Assembly: GCA_018396415.1 (NCBI GenBank)
Contig: JAGTRE010000006.1
Coordinates: 17,036 to 81,035, forward strand
Source of the DNA: Candidatus Bathyarchaeota archaeon
GTDB taxonomy: Archaea; Thermoproteota; Bathyarchaeia; RBG-16-48-13; JAGTRE01
DNA length: 64,000 bases
Reading direction: 5' to 3'
The first letter of the stretch is position 1. Every line of letters begins with the position of its first letter. Of this stretch, positions 17,139 to 25,313 are shown piece by piece. The translations under genes and the position numbers were made by a program. A model generated the notes under the pieces. It was given only the letters and a program-made list of their open reading frames with translations, ran no database searches and was not told the origin of the DNA.

Positions 17139-18200
17139 CTAGGTCACTTGCCTCCGCAGAATTTTCACTTCATGAACTTTTTGGAACCCATACTGTTCTA
17201 AGAATTTTTTAACGAAAGAATCTTCATCCTGAACGTTACCGATTTGGCAAATACCCAACCCTTGACGTTTCATAGCCTTCAAAACATGAAGAAGTAAAAT
17301 AGCAAAAAGTTCGGAATCCTCGGTTTTAAGGCTCCATTCAAATATTTTTCCGTAGTGGAATGGATACGTCTTTAGAACATGCGGAAATAATAGTGGAGTG
17401 GGTGTAGAACCAGTTTGTAGCAACTCGAGCAAATTTGGAAACCACCGAACAAATCCGACAACATCGCTTTCATGATGCGCAAAGAAGGCAGTATTTGGAA
17501 GGAATGGAAGATTTTCAGAAATAACAAATGGCCTTCCATCTGAAATTGCGTATGACTTGATAGGAAGCGGATTCTTCTTCTCTTTTATCTGCCGGAATTC
17601 GGTTTGATTAATAGAAGTGACAGTGTAATCTTTGCTAGGTAAATGAAAATTCTCCGTTAGCAACTCTTCAGAGTCAGATATTTTTCGTTCATAGCAGAAG
17701 AGCGCGGTTTCTTCTTCAAATCCATGCCTTCTCATAATTGAGAGGTCATCTTCTTGAATACGGATCTTCCCTAAATCATAGGAAAAGTGTGAGAGTGAAG
17801 TTGGAAACGCAACCTTTGAGGTTAATTCATCGTGGAATTCAACTTCAATAAATCTACAATTAAGAGAACGTGTGAATTCTTCGACATTTGTAAGAAGAAA
17901 ATCGATTAGAAAACTACTTTCGAATGCGCTAGAAATCCAGCATGGATGCGTGAGAAATAGAACTAACCCTCCATCACTATCAATGTAAAAGAAACCTAAG
18001 CAGAACAATCGGTCACTCACATGGTTATCTTCTACACTAGAAACCGTCATTGGATAAAATCGTTCAAACTGTCTTCCGCGATAGCTCATTACATCTGAAA
18101 TTACTCCACATGGAAGAAACTTGAAATCCGGTCCTGAGTAAATAAATGGTGTTGTTCTGAACAACTCAAGTGGCAATCGTGTATCTATCCTCAGCTTCAA
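17139..18200 (-). CDS. Probable tandem GNAT-like protein
   Basis: A 353-residue protein that I assign only by pattern. Two halves each end in a motif typical of GNAT acetyltransferase C-termini: IMRRHGFEEETALFCYER near residue 155-172 and FLEQYGFQKVHEVKILRR near 331-348. The first half has HPCWISSAFESSFLIDFLL, the second FFAHHESDVVGFVRWFPN. The acetyl-CoA loop is not convincing. It is the first gene of a pair with the radical SAM gene directly downstream (one-base gap), so it may modify or present that enzyme's substrate. Confidence 0.55.
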   Translation of the reverse strand: MKLRIDTRLPLELFRTTPFIYSGPDFKFLPCGVISDVMSYRGRQFERFYPMTVSSVEDNHVSDRLFCLGFFYIDSDGGLVLFLTHPCWISSAFESSFLIDFLLTNVEEFTRSLNCRFIEVEFHDELTSKVAFPTSLSHFSYDLGKIRIQEDDLSIMRRHGFEEETALFCYERKISDSEELLTENFHLPSKDYTVTSINQTEFRQIKEKKNPLPIKSYAISDGRPFVISENLPFLPNTAFFAHHESDVVGFVRWFPNLLELLQTGSTPTPLLFPHVLKTYPFHYGKIFEWSLKTEDSELFAILLLHVLKAMKRQGLGICQIGNVQDEDSFVKKFLEQYGFQKVHEVKILRRQVT

Positions 18201-18306
18201 ATCATCTTCACAGCTTTCTTGTTAACGAGGAAGTAAGGCTTACAATATTCCCTAATTATTCAATCCTCAAAATAACGCATTATAATCGAGCAATATTAAA
18301 TAAGTT

Positions 18307-18609
18307 TCAACTGCCGCCGCCTACCGGTGGGAATATCGCGATTTCATCTCCATTATTCAATGGCGTATCTAAACCCTGTAGAAAGTCGATGTTCCTTCCA
18401 TTTCTGAGAATTTTAAAGTATTCAAATAGTTTACCAGTTTGGGGGTTAATCATCATTTCTCGCAGGTGCTCACCATATTTTCCAAAGATCTCATTTAAAA
18501 GATCATAAACTGTGGGGTTCCCTTTCAACTCCACTTCAAGCGAAGAACCTAAAAATGCTCTTACTGTGGCAAAGGCTTTGACTTTAACTTTGACCATTTT
18601 TCTCTTCAT
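18307..18609 (-). CDS. MoaD/ThiS-like ubiquitin-fold protein (second copy)
   Basis: A 100-residue beta-grasp protein: VKVKVKAFATVRAFLG, then YDLLNEIFGKYGEHL and the C-terminal DTPLNNGDEIAIFPPVGGGS. MoaD proteins end in a free Gly-Gly that is thiocarboxylated during molybdopterin or tungstopterin synthesis. Here a Ser follows GGG, so activity would need trimming or the protein has another role. Last gene of the ferredoxin-AOR-MoaD-MoaD operon, with a 55-base gap to the paralogue. An internal ATG at 18597 (MVKVKV) is an equally good start. Confidence 0.82.
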   Translation of the reverse strand: MKRKMVKVKVKAFATVRAFLGSSLEVELKGNPTVYDLLNEIFGKYGEHLREMMINPQTGKLFEYFKILRNGRNIDFLQGLDTPLNNGDEIAIFPPVGGGS

Positions 18610-18664
18610 CCAATGTGGTTTACGCCTAAGGAGCGATAAAAAGGTTAAGGAAAATTATTGAGCA

Positions 18665-18958
18665 TCAAAGGGACAATGGAGAGGGATGCGGAATTATAAT
18701 GATTTCATCTCCATCTGCCAGCGGAGTATTTACACCTTGACCGAAGAAAATAATCCTACCATTTTTAAAAATTTTAATATAGTTGAACACTGTTCCAGTT
18801 TTTGAATCGATTAAAAGATCTTTAACATGCCCACCATATTTCCTAAAGAGTTCATTTAATAGGTCGTTAACTACAGCGTTATCCTTTAGTTGGACAGTGA
18901 TCAAAGGACCCAGCCAAGTTCTCAAAATCCCAAAGTTCTTAACTTTAACTGAAATCAT
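18665..18958 (-). CDS. MoaD/ThiS-like ubiquitin-fold protein lacking Gly-Gly
   Basis: A 97-residue paralogue of the 18307-18609 product (shared NDLLNELFRKYGGHVKDLL, NTPLADGDEIIIIP). Its C-terminus is PHPSPLSL, so the Gly-Gly tail needed for sulfur transfer is absent. It lies 54 bases after the AOR gene. MoaD-like genes often accompany AOR-family oxidoreductases and are thought to serve tungstopterin assembly or as structural partners. The missing tail argues for a non-catalytic partner role. Confidence 0.78.
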   Translation of the reverse strand: MISVKVKNFGILRTWLGPLITVQLKDNAVVNDLLNELFRKYGGHVKDLLIDSKTGTVFNYIKIFKNGRIIFFGQGVNTPLADGDEIIIIPHPSPLSL

Positions 18959-19012
18959 AGAAATCAGTCTTTATTTTGAAAGGAAAATAGAAAAAATTGT
19001 GGAAAGTTAGTT

Positions 19013-20905
19013 TTACTTTAGGATCTTTGCCATGTCCTCTGCAGCTTTATCAAGCCCGAGTTCCCTGAGTTTCTCCGGCTTCGGAGTTCCAGTCTTGACG
19101 TCAAATCCTCTGAGCTTATAGTATTCATCTAGCATTGTTTCAAGTGGGACTACTTTGCCCATCGCTGGACCAACTGGCATCCCTTCTTTCAGCAATCTTT
19201 CGGGTAATGTGTCATTTTCACGTACAGTTTTGCCTTGGAAGTGGTACTCTCTAGCGTTGAAGCAGTATTCGAGGACGTAGATCCGCTCGCCGATCTTCGC
19301 CAAATCCGCGGCAGTGAACTTCCAACCTGTCAACGGCGTCAGTACTGCCGCAATATCTTCTAAGTTTGCGGTTTCAGGCCAGAAACTGGTAAATTTGCAT
19401 ATGTCTCCTGAATCGATGACTGCGAATACATGTTGAAAGTCGATGACCACCTTAGCCTTTCCTTCAGCTGTGAGAGGATCTAACTTCACCGGGTAACCAA
19501 CAATCTCAGGCGCTATTAGGTATGCCTTTAAGTGGCATCCACCTCTAGTCGACGTGGCATACGCCAAACCGTGGCCAAAGGCCCCTCGAGGATCATAAGC
19601 TGGCAGTCCCATGCCTTTAACGCCCATAATCAGCTTGTCGGATCCCTTCCCGATCTTCTTGGCTGCATCTACCCAACCATCGGCGAGAATGTCACCCAAG
19701 CCTTCTCTGAACGCGATTTTCTTAACCATCTCAACCATGGCTGCATCGTTGCCAAACCTTAGGTCGATGCCGCCAGTATCTTTTTTAGTAATAATTCCCT
19801 TCTCGTAGAGTTCCATCGCCCAACCAATTATGTTGCCAGTGCCAATGCCGTCTAGTCCATATTGGTTACAAAGGTGGTGTGCTGCCATGATTGCATCAAG
19901 ACGTGTTACTCCCGTTTGTCCTCCAAAAGACCAAACTGTTTCGTATTCTGGGCCTTCGCCGACAATTCCGGCATATGGACCGGACCATATGGCGCTGTAT
20001 CTTCCACATCTAATGGCACAGAAACGGCAAGCCCTATTCTTAACTAATATTGTATCCCGCAGTGCTTCACCAGTTATGTTTTCGTAGCCTTCGATTGTGC
20101 CTGAATCTCTAAAGTTCCTTGTTGGGTAAGCTCCACTCGCATTGATGACACCGGTTAAAACATTGGTTCCATAGGTCGGTAAGCCAGTTCCTGATATGGC
20201 GGCCGCTTTACAGTGTTCATGCGCAGCCCAACAGGCTTCCTCAAACTTATCGGGATCCGCTACTTCGATTGGCAGTTCTCCTCTTGCGGCAATAGCTTTT
20301 AGGTTTTTACTACCCATGACGCCACCTATTCCAGCTCGGCCGGCTGCCCTGTAAAGGGCGTCAATTATGCAGGCCAATTTAGATAGTTTTTCACCCGCTA
20401 CTCCAATGTATATAGCCCTCACCGTTTCGTCTCCAAGCTCTTCTTTAATCATGCGGTCCGTGGTAAATGTATCTTTTCCCCAGAGGTCTTTTGCATCTCT
20501 AAGTTCGTATTTTCCGTTGTCAATCCACAGCCAAACCGGTTTTTCTGCCCTACCCTCAAAGATAAGCCCATCAAAGCCAGCGAATTTCAATTCTGGACCA
20601 AACATGCCGCCGCTATGTGTGTCCCCGAAGACGCCAGTCACTGGGGACTTGGCAACGGCACCCCATCTTCCAGTACAAGGGAAAAGCGTCCCAGTCAACG
20701 GACCTGTTAAAATCATTAATTTGTTCTCAGGACCCATTGGATCGATGCCTGGTGCAAGTTCATCGTAAAGAATCTTTATGCCGAAGCCGCTACCGCCCAA
20801 AAAGTTTTTCGCAAATCCTTCTTCGATCGGTTCTTCTTTGAACTTTCCTTTAGTCAAATCTACGCGGAGAAGTTTTCCAGCATATCCTCCTGGCATGTTT
20901 GTCAC
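19013..20905 (-). CDS. Tungsten-containing aldehyde:ferredoxin oxidoreductase
   Basis: AOR-family enzyme of 630 residues that oxidises aldehydes to acids with a tungstobispterin cofactor and one [4Fe-4S] cluster, passing electrons to ferredoxin. Family segments: GGYAGKLLRVDLT at residue 6, the pterin region TGRWGAVAKSPVTG near 82, cluster ligands CRFCAIRCG near 293, a later Cys in GDICKFTSFW near 507, and LPAYDPRGAFGHGLAYATS near 437. Its start overlaps the ferredoxin stop (ATGA-type), and two MoaD-like genes follow. The physiological aldehyde is not predictable from sequence. Confidence 0.95.
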   Translation of the reverse strand: MTNMPGGYAGKLLRVDLTKGKFKEEPIEEGFAKNFLGGSGFGIKILYDELAPGIDPMGPENKLMILTGPLTGTLFPCTGRWGAVAKSPVTGVFGDTHSGGMFGPELKFAGFDGLIFEGRAEKPVWLWIDNGKYELRDAKDLWGKDTFTTDRMIKEELGDETVRAIYIGVAGEKLSKLACIIDALYRAAGRAGIGGVMGSKNLKAIAARGELPIEVADPDKFEEACWAAHEHCKAAAISGTGLPTYGTNVLTGVINASGAYPTRNFRDSGTIEGYENITGEALRDTILVKNRACRFCAIRCGRYSAIWSGPYAGIVGEGPEYETVWSFGGQTGVTRLDAIMAAHHLCNQYGLDGIGTGNIIGWAMELYEKGIITKKDTGGIDLRFGNDAAMVEMVKKIAFREGLGDILADGWVDAAKKIGKGSDKLIMGVKGMGLPAYDPRGAFGHGLAYATSTRGGCHLKAYLIAPEIVGYPVKLDPLTAEGKAKVVIDFQHVFAVIDSGDICKFTSFWPETANLEDIAAVLTPLTGWKFTAADLAKIGERIYVLEYCFNAREYHFQGKTVRENDTLPERLLKEGMPVGPAMGKVVPLETMLDEYYKLRGFDVKTGTPKPEKLRELGLDKAAEDMAKILK

Positions 20906-21411
20906 CTCTTATACCAGGGTTTCATCCAGAGCTTATATTTGCCCCACCAGAGGTCTCCGCCATGCCGACTCATCAATCTCGCTGTGTTTCTATGCTTGTA
21001 GAATGTCGCATCTTTCACGTCGACGAAACTTAAAACGCCTTGTGGACACCATTTAACGCATGCCGGATTTCCATTACAAGTATCGCATTTAATTGCAACA
21101 TTCGTTACCGGATCAACGTGTATGGCGCCGTATGGACAGACGAGTGCACATTTACCATCGCCGTTACATTTCGCCTCGTCTACCACGACTACATCATCTT
21201 TCCATGATAGGGCGCCAGTTGGACAAGAATCGATGCATAATCCGCATTGAATGCAGAATACTGGGGCATCATGAAGTGACGGCTCATCCCTGATTACAGC
21301 TATCCTAGCTCTTCTAGGATTTATTACTTTGAATTTCTTGTAAGCGCATATGTTCGCGCATATTTCGCATCCTGTGCAGAGATCGCTATCAGCTACTAAT
21401 GTCTTTGGCAA
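20902..21411 (-). CDS. Four-cluster ferredoxin subunit of AOR
   Basis: A 169-residue polyferredoxin with four Cys groups for [4Fe-4S] clusters: CTGCEICANIC, CIQCGLCIDSCP, CNGDGKCALVCP and CDTCNGNPACVKWCP. Start TTG at 21411 with a strong GGGAGGAGG upstream. It overlaps the AOR start, so it is very likely the electron-transfer partner of that enzyme, comparable to the small subunits of multi-subunit AOR enzymes. The C-terminal basic tail (WWGKYKLWMKPWYKR) is unusual. Confidence 0.92.
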   Translation of the reverse strand: MPKTLVADSDLCTGCEICANICAYKKFKVINPRRARIAVIRDEPSLHDAPVFCIQCGLCIDSCPTGALSWKDDVVVVDEAKCNGDGKCALVCPYGAIHVDPVTNVAIKCDTCNGNPACVKWCPQGVLSFVDVKDATFYKHRNTARLMSRHGGDLWWGKYKLWMKPWYKR

Positions 21412-21452
21412 ATTTCCTCCTCCCTATTTTTATTAAAATTAGGCAATAATGA

Positions 21453-21472
21453 ATATTAATAATCATTAATAT
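21453..21472 (-). promoter_or_regulatory. Inverted repeat in AOR operon promoter
   Basis: ATATTAAT (21453-21460) and ATTAATAT (21465-21472) are perfect 8-base arms separated by AATC, about 45 bases before the ferredoxin start on the minus strand, next to a TTTTAATAAAA TATA-like stretch. The region is very AT-rich, so a chance dyad is possible. Confidence 0.4.
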
Positions 21473-21812
21473 AAGTATACGTTATGTACCGACAAACAGA
21501 TCGAAAACAAATTCATGGGGGCCCTCGTCGATATTATAAGAGTTTAATTGAATCTGTATGTAATCTTTTTCAGTAGAAAAGTTATCTTAATTTTAATTAC
21601 CTTCTGTGGTGGCATCGATTATCCTTTTAATTTTATTTCTGCATTGATAAGCCCGAAAATGCCCCCACATTCATAACGATTAGAAAGGCTGCCTCCTATG
21701 TTTCTAATACGCGCGCAAGCTATTGTATAGACATATTTAAATTTTTTAATACTAACAATTATGTGTCAAAGGTTAATCACTATACGAAAGTACGAAGGTA
21801 GGAACAGAACAA
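21473..21812. other. Intergenic region between AOR operon and MobB genes
   Basis: About 340 bases without a supported gene. The right part holds a TATA box TTTAAATT (21736-21743) for the plus-strand small ORF and mobB. T-rich stretches on the left may include minus-strand promoter elements. Nothing else was recognised. Confidence 0.5.
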
Positions 21813-21956
21813 GTGTTACTTAAAATCGAAGAAGGTTTACCGCTAAGAGAATTTTTAGACAGTCTCAGTAAACTTACAGTTACTAAATTAAAAGGGTGGA
21901 AACACTTTGACCAAAATTCAGATTATTGCAGTTCTTGGAAAAAAACATGCTGGTAA
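21813..21956 (+). CDS. Small ORF overlapping mobB start
   Basis: A 47-codon frame starting GTG at 21813 with GAAGGTAGG upstream and a TATA box about 75 bases away. The first 29 residues (MLLKIEEGLPLREFLDSL...) look like a folded protein, but the frame runs 50 bases into mobB, where it becomes Ser/Lys/Trp-rich. It may be a real leader or short protein, or the remnant of a truncated gene. No homologue is recognised. Confidence 0.3.
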   Translation: MLLKIEEGLPLREFLDSLSKLTVTKLKGWKHFDQNSDYCSSWKKTCW

Positions 21957-22767
21957 AACCAATACGATTGAAGCTTTAATCCGAGGACTCACCAAAGACG
22001 GCTACAAAGTGGGAACGGTAAAGCACATTCCTCACTCCCGGTTCACGATTGACGTGGAAGGAAAGGATACATGGAGGCATGCTAAAGCTGGTGCAGAAAT
22101 TGTGGTTAGCGTGGCACCAAGGGAGGTCGCCGTTATAGAAAAAGTTGACAGCTCTAAGTATGGCCTGAATGAAATTGTTAAGAACTTCGTGGGAAGGGTT
22201 GAAATCGTTATCCTTGAAGGTTTTAAAGAATTAGTTAAAATTGACGAAAATATTCCAAAAGTAATCGCTATCAAAACGAGAGAGGAAGCGGTAGAAGCTC
22301 TTAGGGACTATAAACCTATCTGGGCTTTCACGGGACCCATCAAAGAAAAGCCAGCAAGTCTCGAGATACCATATATCGACATCATTAATGAGCCGGACAA
22401 ACTTGTGGATCTGGTTGAAAGCAGATTAAAGGCTTTAATTAAAATTGCCCGGATTGAGGATCAACTTCCAGGTTTTAATTGCGGAAACTGCGGCTATAAA
22501 ACCTGTTACGAATTAGCCAGAGCAATAGCTGAAAATAAAGCGAAACTTGCTGACTGTAATATGCTGAAAAGCGCAGGGAATACGTTAGTAATCAAGGATA
22601 ATAACCATGTTTTACCGATAAATCCATTTGTGCAAAAAATTATTAGAAAGGCTGTTTTAGCCATGATCTCAACGCTAAAAGGAATCACGATTAAAGGAAA
22701 CGAAGCAGTAATCATATCAGTTAAAGAAACGAAAACCTCTAATCCTATTCGTTTAGATCAAGGATAA
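21907..22767 (+). CDS. mobB: MobB-like GTPase fused to a four-Cys Fe-S domain
   Basis: A 286-residue fusion. Residues 1-175 are MobB (molybdopterin-guanine dinucleotide synthesis accessory GTPase): P-loop GKKHAGKTNTIEALI and the HxP-type segment VKHIPHSRFTIDVEGKDTW. Residues about 196-222 hold C-x2-C-x4-C-x16-C (CGNCGYKTC then C), an Fe-S domain with the same spacing as in the 44475-45098 product. Start TTG 21907 with GGGTGG upstream. It lies next to the AOR operon and in the same window as a molybdopterin oxidoreductase remnant, consistent with cofactor maturation. The Fe-S extension could be regulatory or a sulfur/metal relay. Confidence 0.88.
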   Translation: MTKIQIIAVLGKKHAGKTNTIEALIRGLTKDGYKVGTVKHIPHSRFTIDVEGKDTWRHAKAGAEIVVSVAPREVAVIEKVDSSKYGLNEIVKNFVGRVEIVILEGFKELVKIDENIPKVIAIKTREEAVEALRDYKPIWAFTGPIKEKPASLEIPYIDIINEPDKLVDLVESRLKALIKIARIEDQLPGFNCGNCGYKTCYELARAIAENKAKLADCNMLKSAGNTLVIKDNNHVLPINPFVQKIIRKAVLAMISTLKGITIKGNEAVIISVKETKTSNPIRLDQG

Positions 22768-22967
22768 CTCGCCAACGGATTTAATGAATGAGATCATGTC
22801 CGCTCCGCTCCACCTGTTCACTGATCATGCGACTTAAGATGAAAGCGTATTTTAGATAGAAATCGATAGTTTTTAAGGGCAATAGTACTTCAGCAAACAT
22901 AGAACAAATTTAAATATTTTGATATGTATTCTCTTTATAGAGCAAATGAAAGGTGGTTTGTTTTCAA

Positions 22968-23135
22968 ATGGCTAGTTGTCAAATTTGCGGAAAAACCGGC
23001 AATGACCTAAGTTTACTCTACGCCAACCATAAGGAACTAGGCTATATTGGGGTTTGTCGGGAATGTTGGGCGAAAATGTACAACGATAACCTTTTTGTAA
23101 TCGGGTCAGGTAGCTCGGGTTGCTGTTGCGGATAA
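22968..23135 (+). CDS. Small Cys-rich zinc-ribbon-like protein
   Basis: A 55-residue protein with CQIC near the start, CREC in the middle (GVCRECWAKMY) and a GCCCG tail. CxxC...CxxC suggests a zinc ribbon; the terminal Cys cluster resembles metallochaperone or metal-loading tails. The ATG at 22968 follows AAGGTGG; a GTG at 22953 is possible but lies inside that ribosome site. A TTTAAATA box (22909-22916) precedes it, like several island promoters. Unknown family. Confidence 0.65.
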   Translation: MASCQICGKTGNDLSLLYANHKELGYIGVCRECWAKMYNDNLFVIGSGSSGCCCG

Positions 23136-23436
23136 TAAAATGGTGTTTCAACAACTATTTTTGAGTAGTTATAGATGTAATTAAGTAGGTCGGCTTTCGC
23201 TTCGTCTTCTATTTAAGGACTTTAGAAGTAAAGGATTGGCATAGCCCTGTTTAATGATTTGTTAGTTTCAGCAATAACTTGGATCTTCTCGGGATCATGT
23301 ATGATAAAAACTTGTTTTATTTAATCATTCCTAGTGGCTATCGATGGGGGTCATTAATAATGTTTCATTCGCCTGTAGGGTAAGCCTATAGGAGTAATGT
23401 TGTGTATTTAAATATTTCAATATAACTTAGGATGTT
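23136..23436. other. Intergenic region with a TATA box for the DUF5714 gene
   Basis: About 300 bases with no supported gene. TTTAAATA at 23407-23414 is centred 27 bases before the TTG start at 23437, which predicts an essentially leaderless mRNA for the next gene; no ribosome-binding site is seen. Confidence 0.5.
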
Positions 23437-24150
23437 TTGCCCGAGTTGAAGGTAAACTTGTTAGAGAAAGAATATCATTGCCTTATATGTCAGCAACTTA
23501 TGCAACCTACTACAGAGATTGTACCTTGTTTTTACTGTGGTAAGAGGGAAAAAGCAGACTACGTTTGTCCAAATGGGCACTATATTTGTGAGGAATGTAG
23601 GCTTGCAACCCCAGACGAAATTGTGAGGAAGACTTGTGAAGCTAGCGTGGAAGTTGATCCTCTGAGAATAGCTTTCAAAATACTGAGCCATCCAGCCATC
23701 CCAATGCACAGTCCGGTGCACCATTATCTCGTAGCTTGCACCCTTTTAGCTGCTCTAAGAAACGCAACAAAATTTAAGGCTGAACGTGTTACGTTCGACG
23801 ATGCGCTGAGAAGGGGCAAACGAATCCCTTACGGGTCTTGTGGTTCTCTCGGTGTTTGTGGGGCAGCCGTAGGAGTTGGAATAGCTGTGAGCATCTTTAC
23901 TCGTGCAACTACTATGTCTGATAAGGAAAGATCGCTTGCGATGCAAGCAGTTGTCGAAGCATTAAAAAACATAGCTGAGATAGGCGGACCTAGATGTTGT
24001 AAGGCAAGTACTTTCACGGCAATAATAACAGGTGCGAAATTCTTTAAGAACCTCGAAACTAGTATTCAAATTCCTGAGAAGCCTCAATTCTGCTCGTTTA
24101 TGAGCGTGAATGAAGATTGCTTGAAGGAAAGATGTCCTTATTTCAGGTGA
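23437..24150 (+). CDS. DUF5714-like Cys-rich protein
   Basis: A 237-residue protein. N-terminus is a zinc-finger-like module with CLIC, CFYCG, CPNGHYICEEC (residues 15-50). The rest is a helical domain with a conserved pocket: MHSPVHHYLV near 88, GKRIPYGSCGSLGVCGAAVG near 130, GGPRCCKA near 185 and a C-terminal CLKERCPYF. The pattern matches the DUF5714 family of anaerobic archaea, function unknown. The lipoate-ligase-like gene starts six bases after its stop, so they form an operon; many conserved Cys suggest metal or sulfur chemistry. Confidence 0.7.
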   Translation: MPELKVNLLEKEYHCLICQQLMQPTTEIVPCFYCGKREKADYVCPNGHYICEECRLATPDEIVRKTCEASVEVDPLRIAFKILSHPAIPMHSPVHHYLVACTLLAALRNATKFKAERVTFDDALRRGKRIPYGSCGSLGVCGAAVGVGIAVSIFTRATTMSDKERSLAMQAVVEALKNIAEIGGPRCCKASTFTAIITGAKFFKNLETSIQIPEKPQFCSFMSVNEDCLKERCPYFR

Positions 24151-24156
24151 ATATAT

Positions 24157-25230
24157 ATGGCGAAAATTAGGTGGCGTTTACTTGATTATAGCGTCCCTAA
24201 CCCTAGAATGAATTTAGCCGTCGAAGAGGCTATATTAAAAAGTCGAAGTGAAGAGAGAAGTCCGGATACGTTACGTTTATGGCAAAATCCAATCTCAATT
24301 TTGTTCTCGGATCGACACTACGACACCAAAGTTAATCTCGAAGCCTGCAAAAAACATGGCGTCGAAATCGCGCGAAGACTTTCCTTAAGGAAGGTACTCT
24401 ACAATGATTCTGGCAGCTTGAACTTTTCAGTTATTACTAAGGTTGAGAAATTTAAGTCCTCTCAAGATATGATCAATACGTTCACTCGATTATACAAAGG
24501 AATTGCTGAAGGAATTCGTGGGCTTGGAGTTGAGGTCAAAGTTGATCCATATGGAGAGCGCCTCGTAGTTGAGGATAAAAAAATTTCTGATGCGGCTCCA
24601 TACTTTTTCCATGAAATTTTACTATTTAGTGGTACTATTTTTGTCAACACAGATTTAACAATTGTAAGAGATATTCTCAAAGTTGAAGAGATGTTGACTA
24701 CTCTAAATCTTGAGCTCAACAGATCCATTGATGTTAATGAAGTAAAAGAATTACTTAAGAGGGCGTTCGAGAAGGAGTTAGATGTAGAGTTCGAAATACA
24801 GGGGCTTACAGAATACGAGCAAAAAACAGCTGAAATACTCTATAAATGGAAATACGGCACAGAGGAATGGAACATCGAAGGAAAAGCGTCGCCAACACCG
24901 GGTAAAACGCTCATAGAAGTTTTTGTCGCTCATCCACCGACATCCATGTGTAACAAGCTCATTGAACTGGTTAAAGATGTAACGGCGGACCTTCAGGAGA
25001 AGGTTGAAATTAAGATTTGGAGGCGAGGCTTAGGCATACCTCCGGGTGAAACAATAACCCCCGGGCTTAAAAAAGCTGCGAAAGAATCCTTGCTTCCGGC
25101 GATTATAGTGAATGGAAAATTGGAGTTCGACAGGAGAATTCCACCGCGGGATGAATTGAGGACCATTATCTTACGGGAGCTTGAAACTCCGATGCCTCCA
25201 ATACCATTGAAAACGACTTTTATCATGTAG
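24157..25230 (+). CDS. Degenerate lipoate-ligase homologue fused to a thioredoxin-like domain
   Basis: A 357-residue fusion. Residues 1-235 follow the LplA fold (WRLLDYSVPNPRMNLAVEEA, PDTLRLWQNP), but the lipoyl-AMP loop RRxSGGGAVYHD is changed to RRLSLRKVLYND and KISG to KISDA, so ligase activity is doubtful. Residues about 245-345 are thioredoxin-like (LIEVFVAHPPTSMCNKL, then LPAIIVNGKLEF). This tail aligns by eye with the free-standing protein at 43090-43374 (VEVFLPAGACGCTFA, MAVVVNGKVKL), with the first active-site Cys replaced by Ser. It lies between DUF5714 and a normal ligase gene. It may bind rather than attach lipoyl groups; function is inferred. Confidence 0.85.
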   Translation: MAKIRWRLLDYSVPNPRMNLAVEEAILKSRSEERSPDTLRLWQNPISILFSDRHYDTKVNLEACKKHGVEIARRLSLRKVLYNDSGSLNFSVITKVEKFKSSQDMINTFTRLYKGIAEGIRGLGVEVKVDPYGERLVVEDKKISDAAPYFFHEILLFSGTIFVNTDLTIVRDILKVEEMLTTLNLELNRSIDVNEVKELLKRAFEKELDVEFEIQGLTEYEQKTAEILYKWKYGTEEWNIEGKASPTPGKTLIEVFVAHPPTSMCNKLIELVKDVTADLQEKVEIKIWRRGLGIPPGETITPGLKKAAKESLLPAIIVNGKLEFDRRIPPRDELRTIILRELETPMPPIPLKTTFIM

Positions 25231-25313
25231 TGTTTAAGTTGGCCTTAACACAATACTATGTCTCATTTTTTATATAGCGACATGCGATGAGACTTGCAAG
25301 TGGAAAAGGGCAG

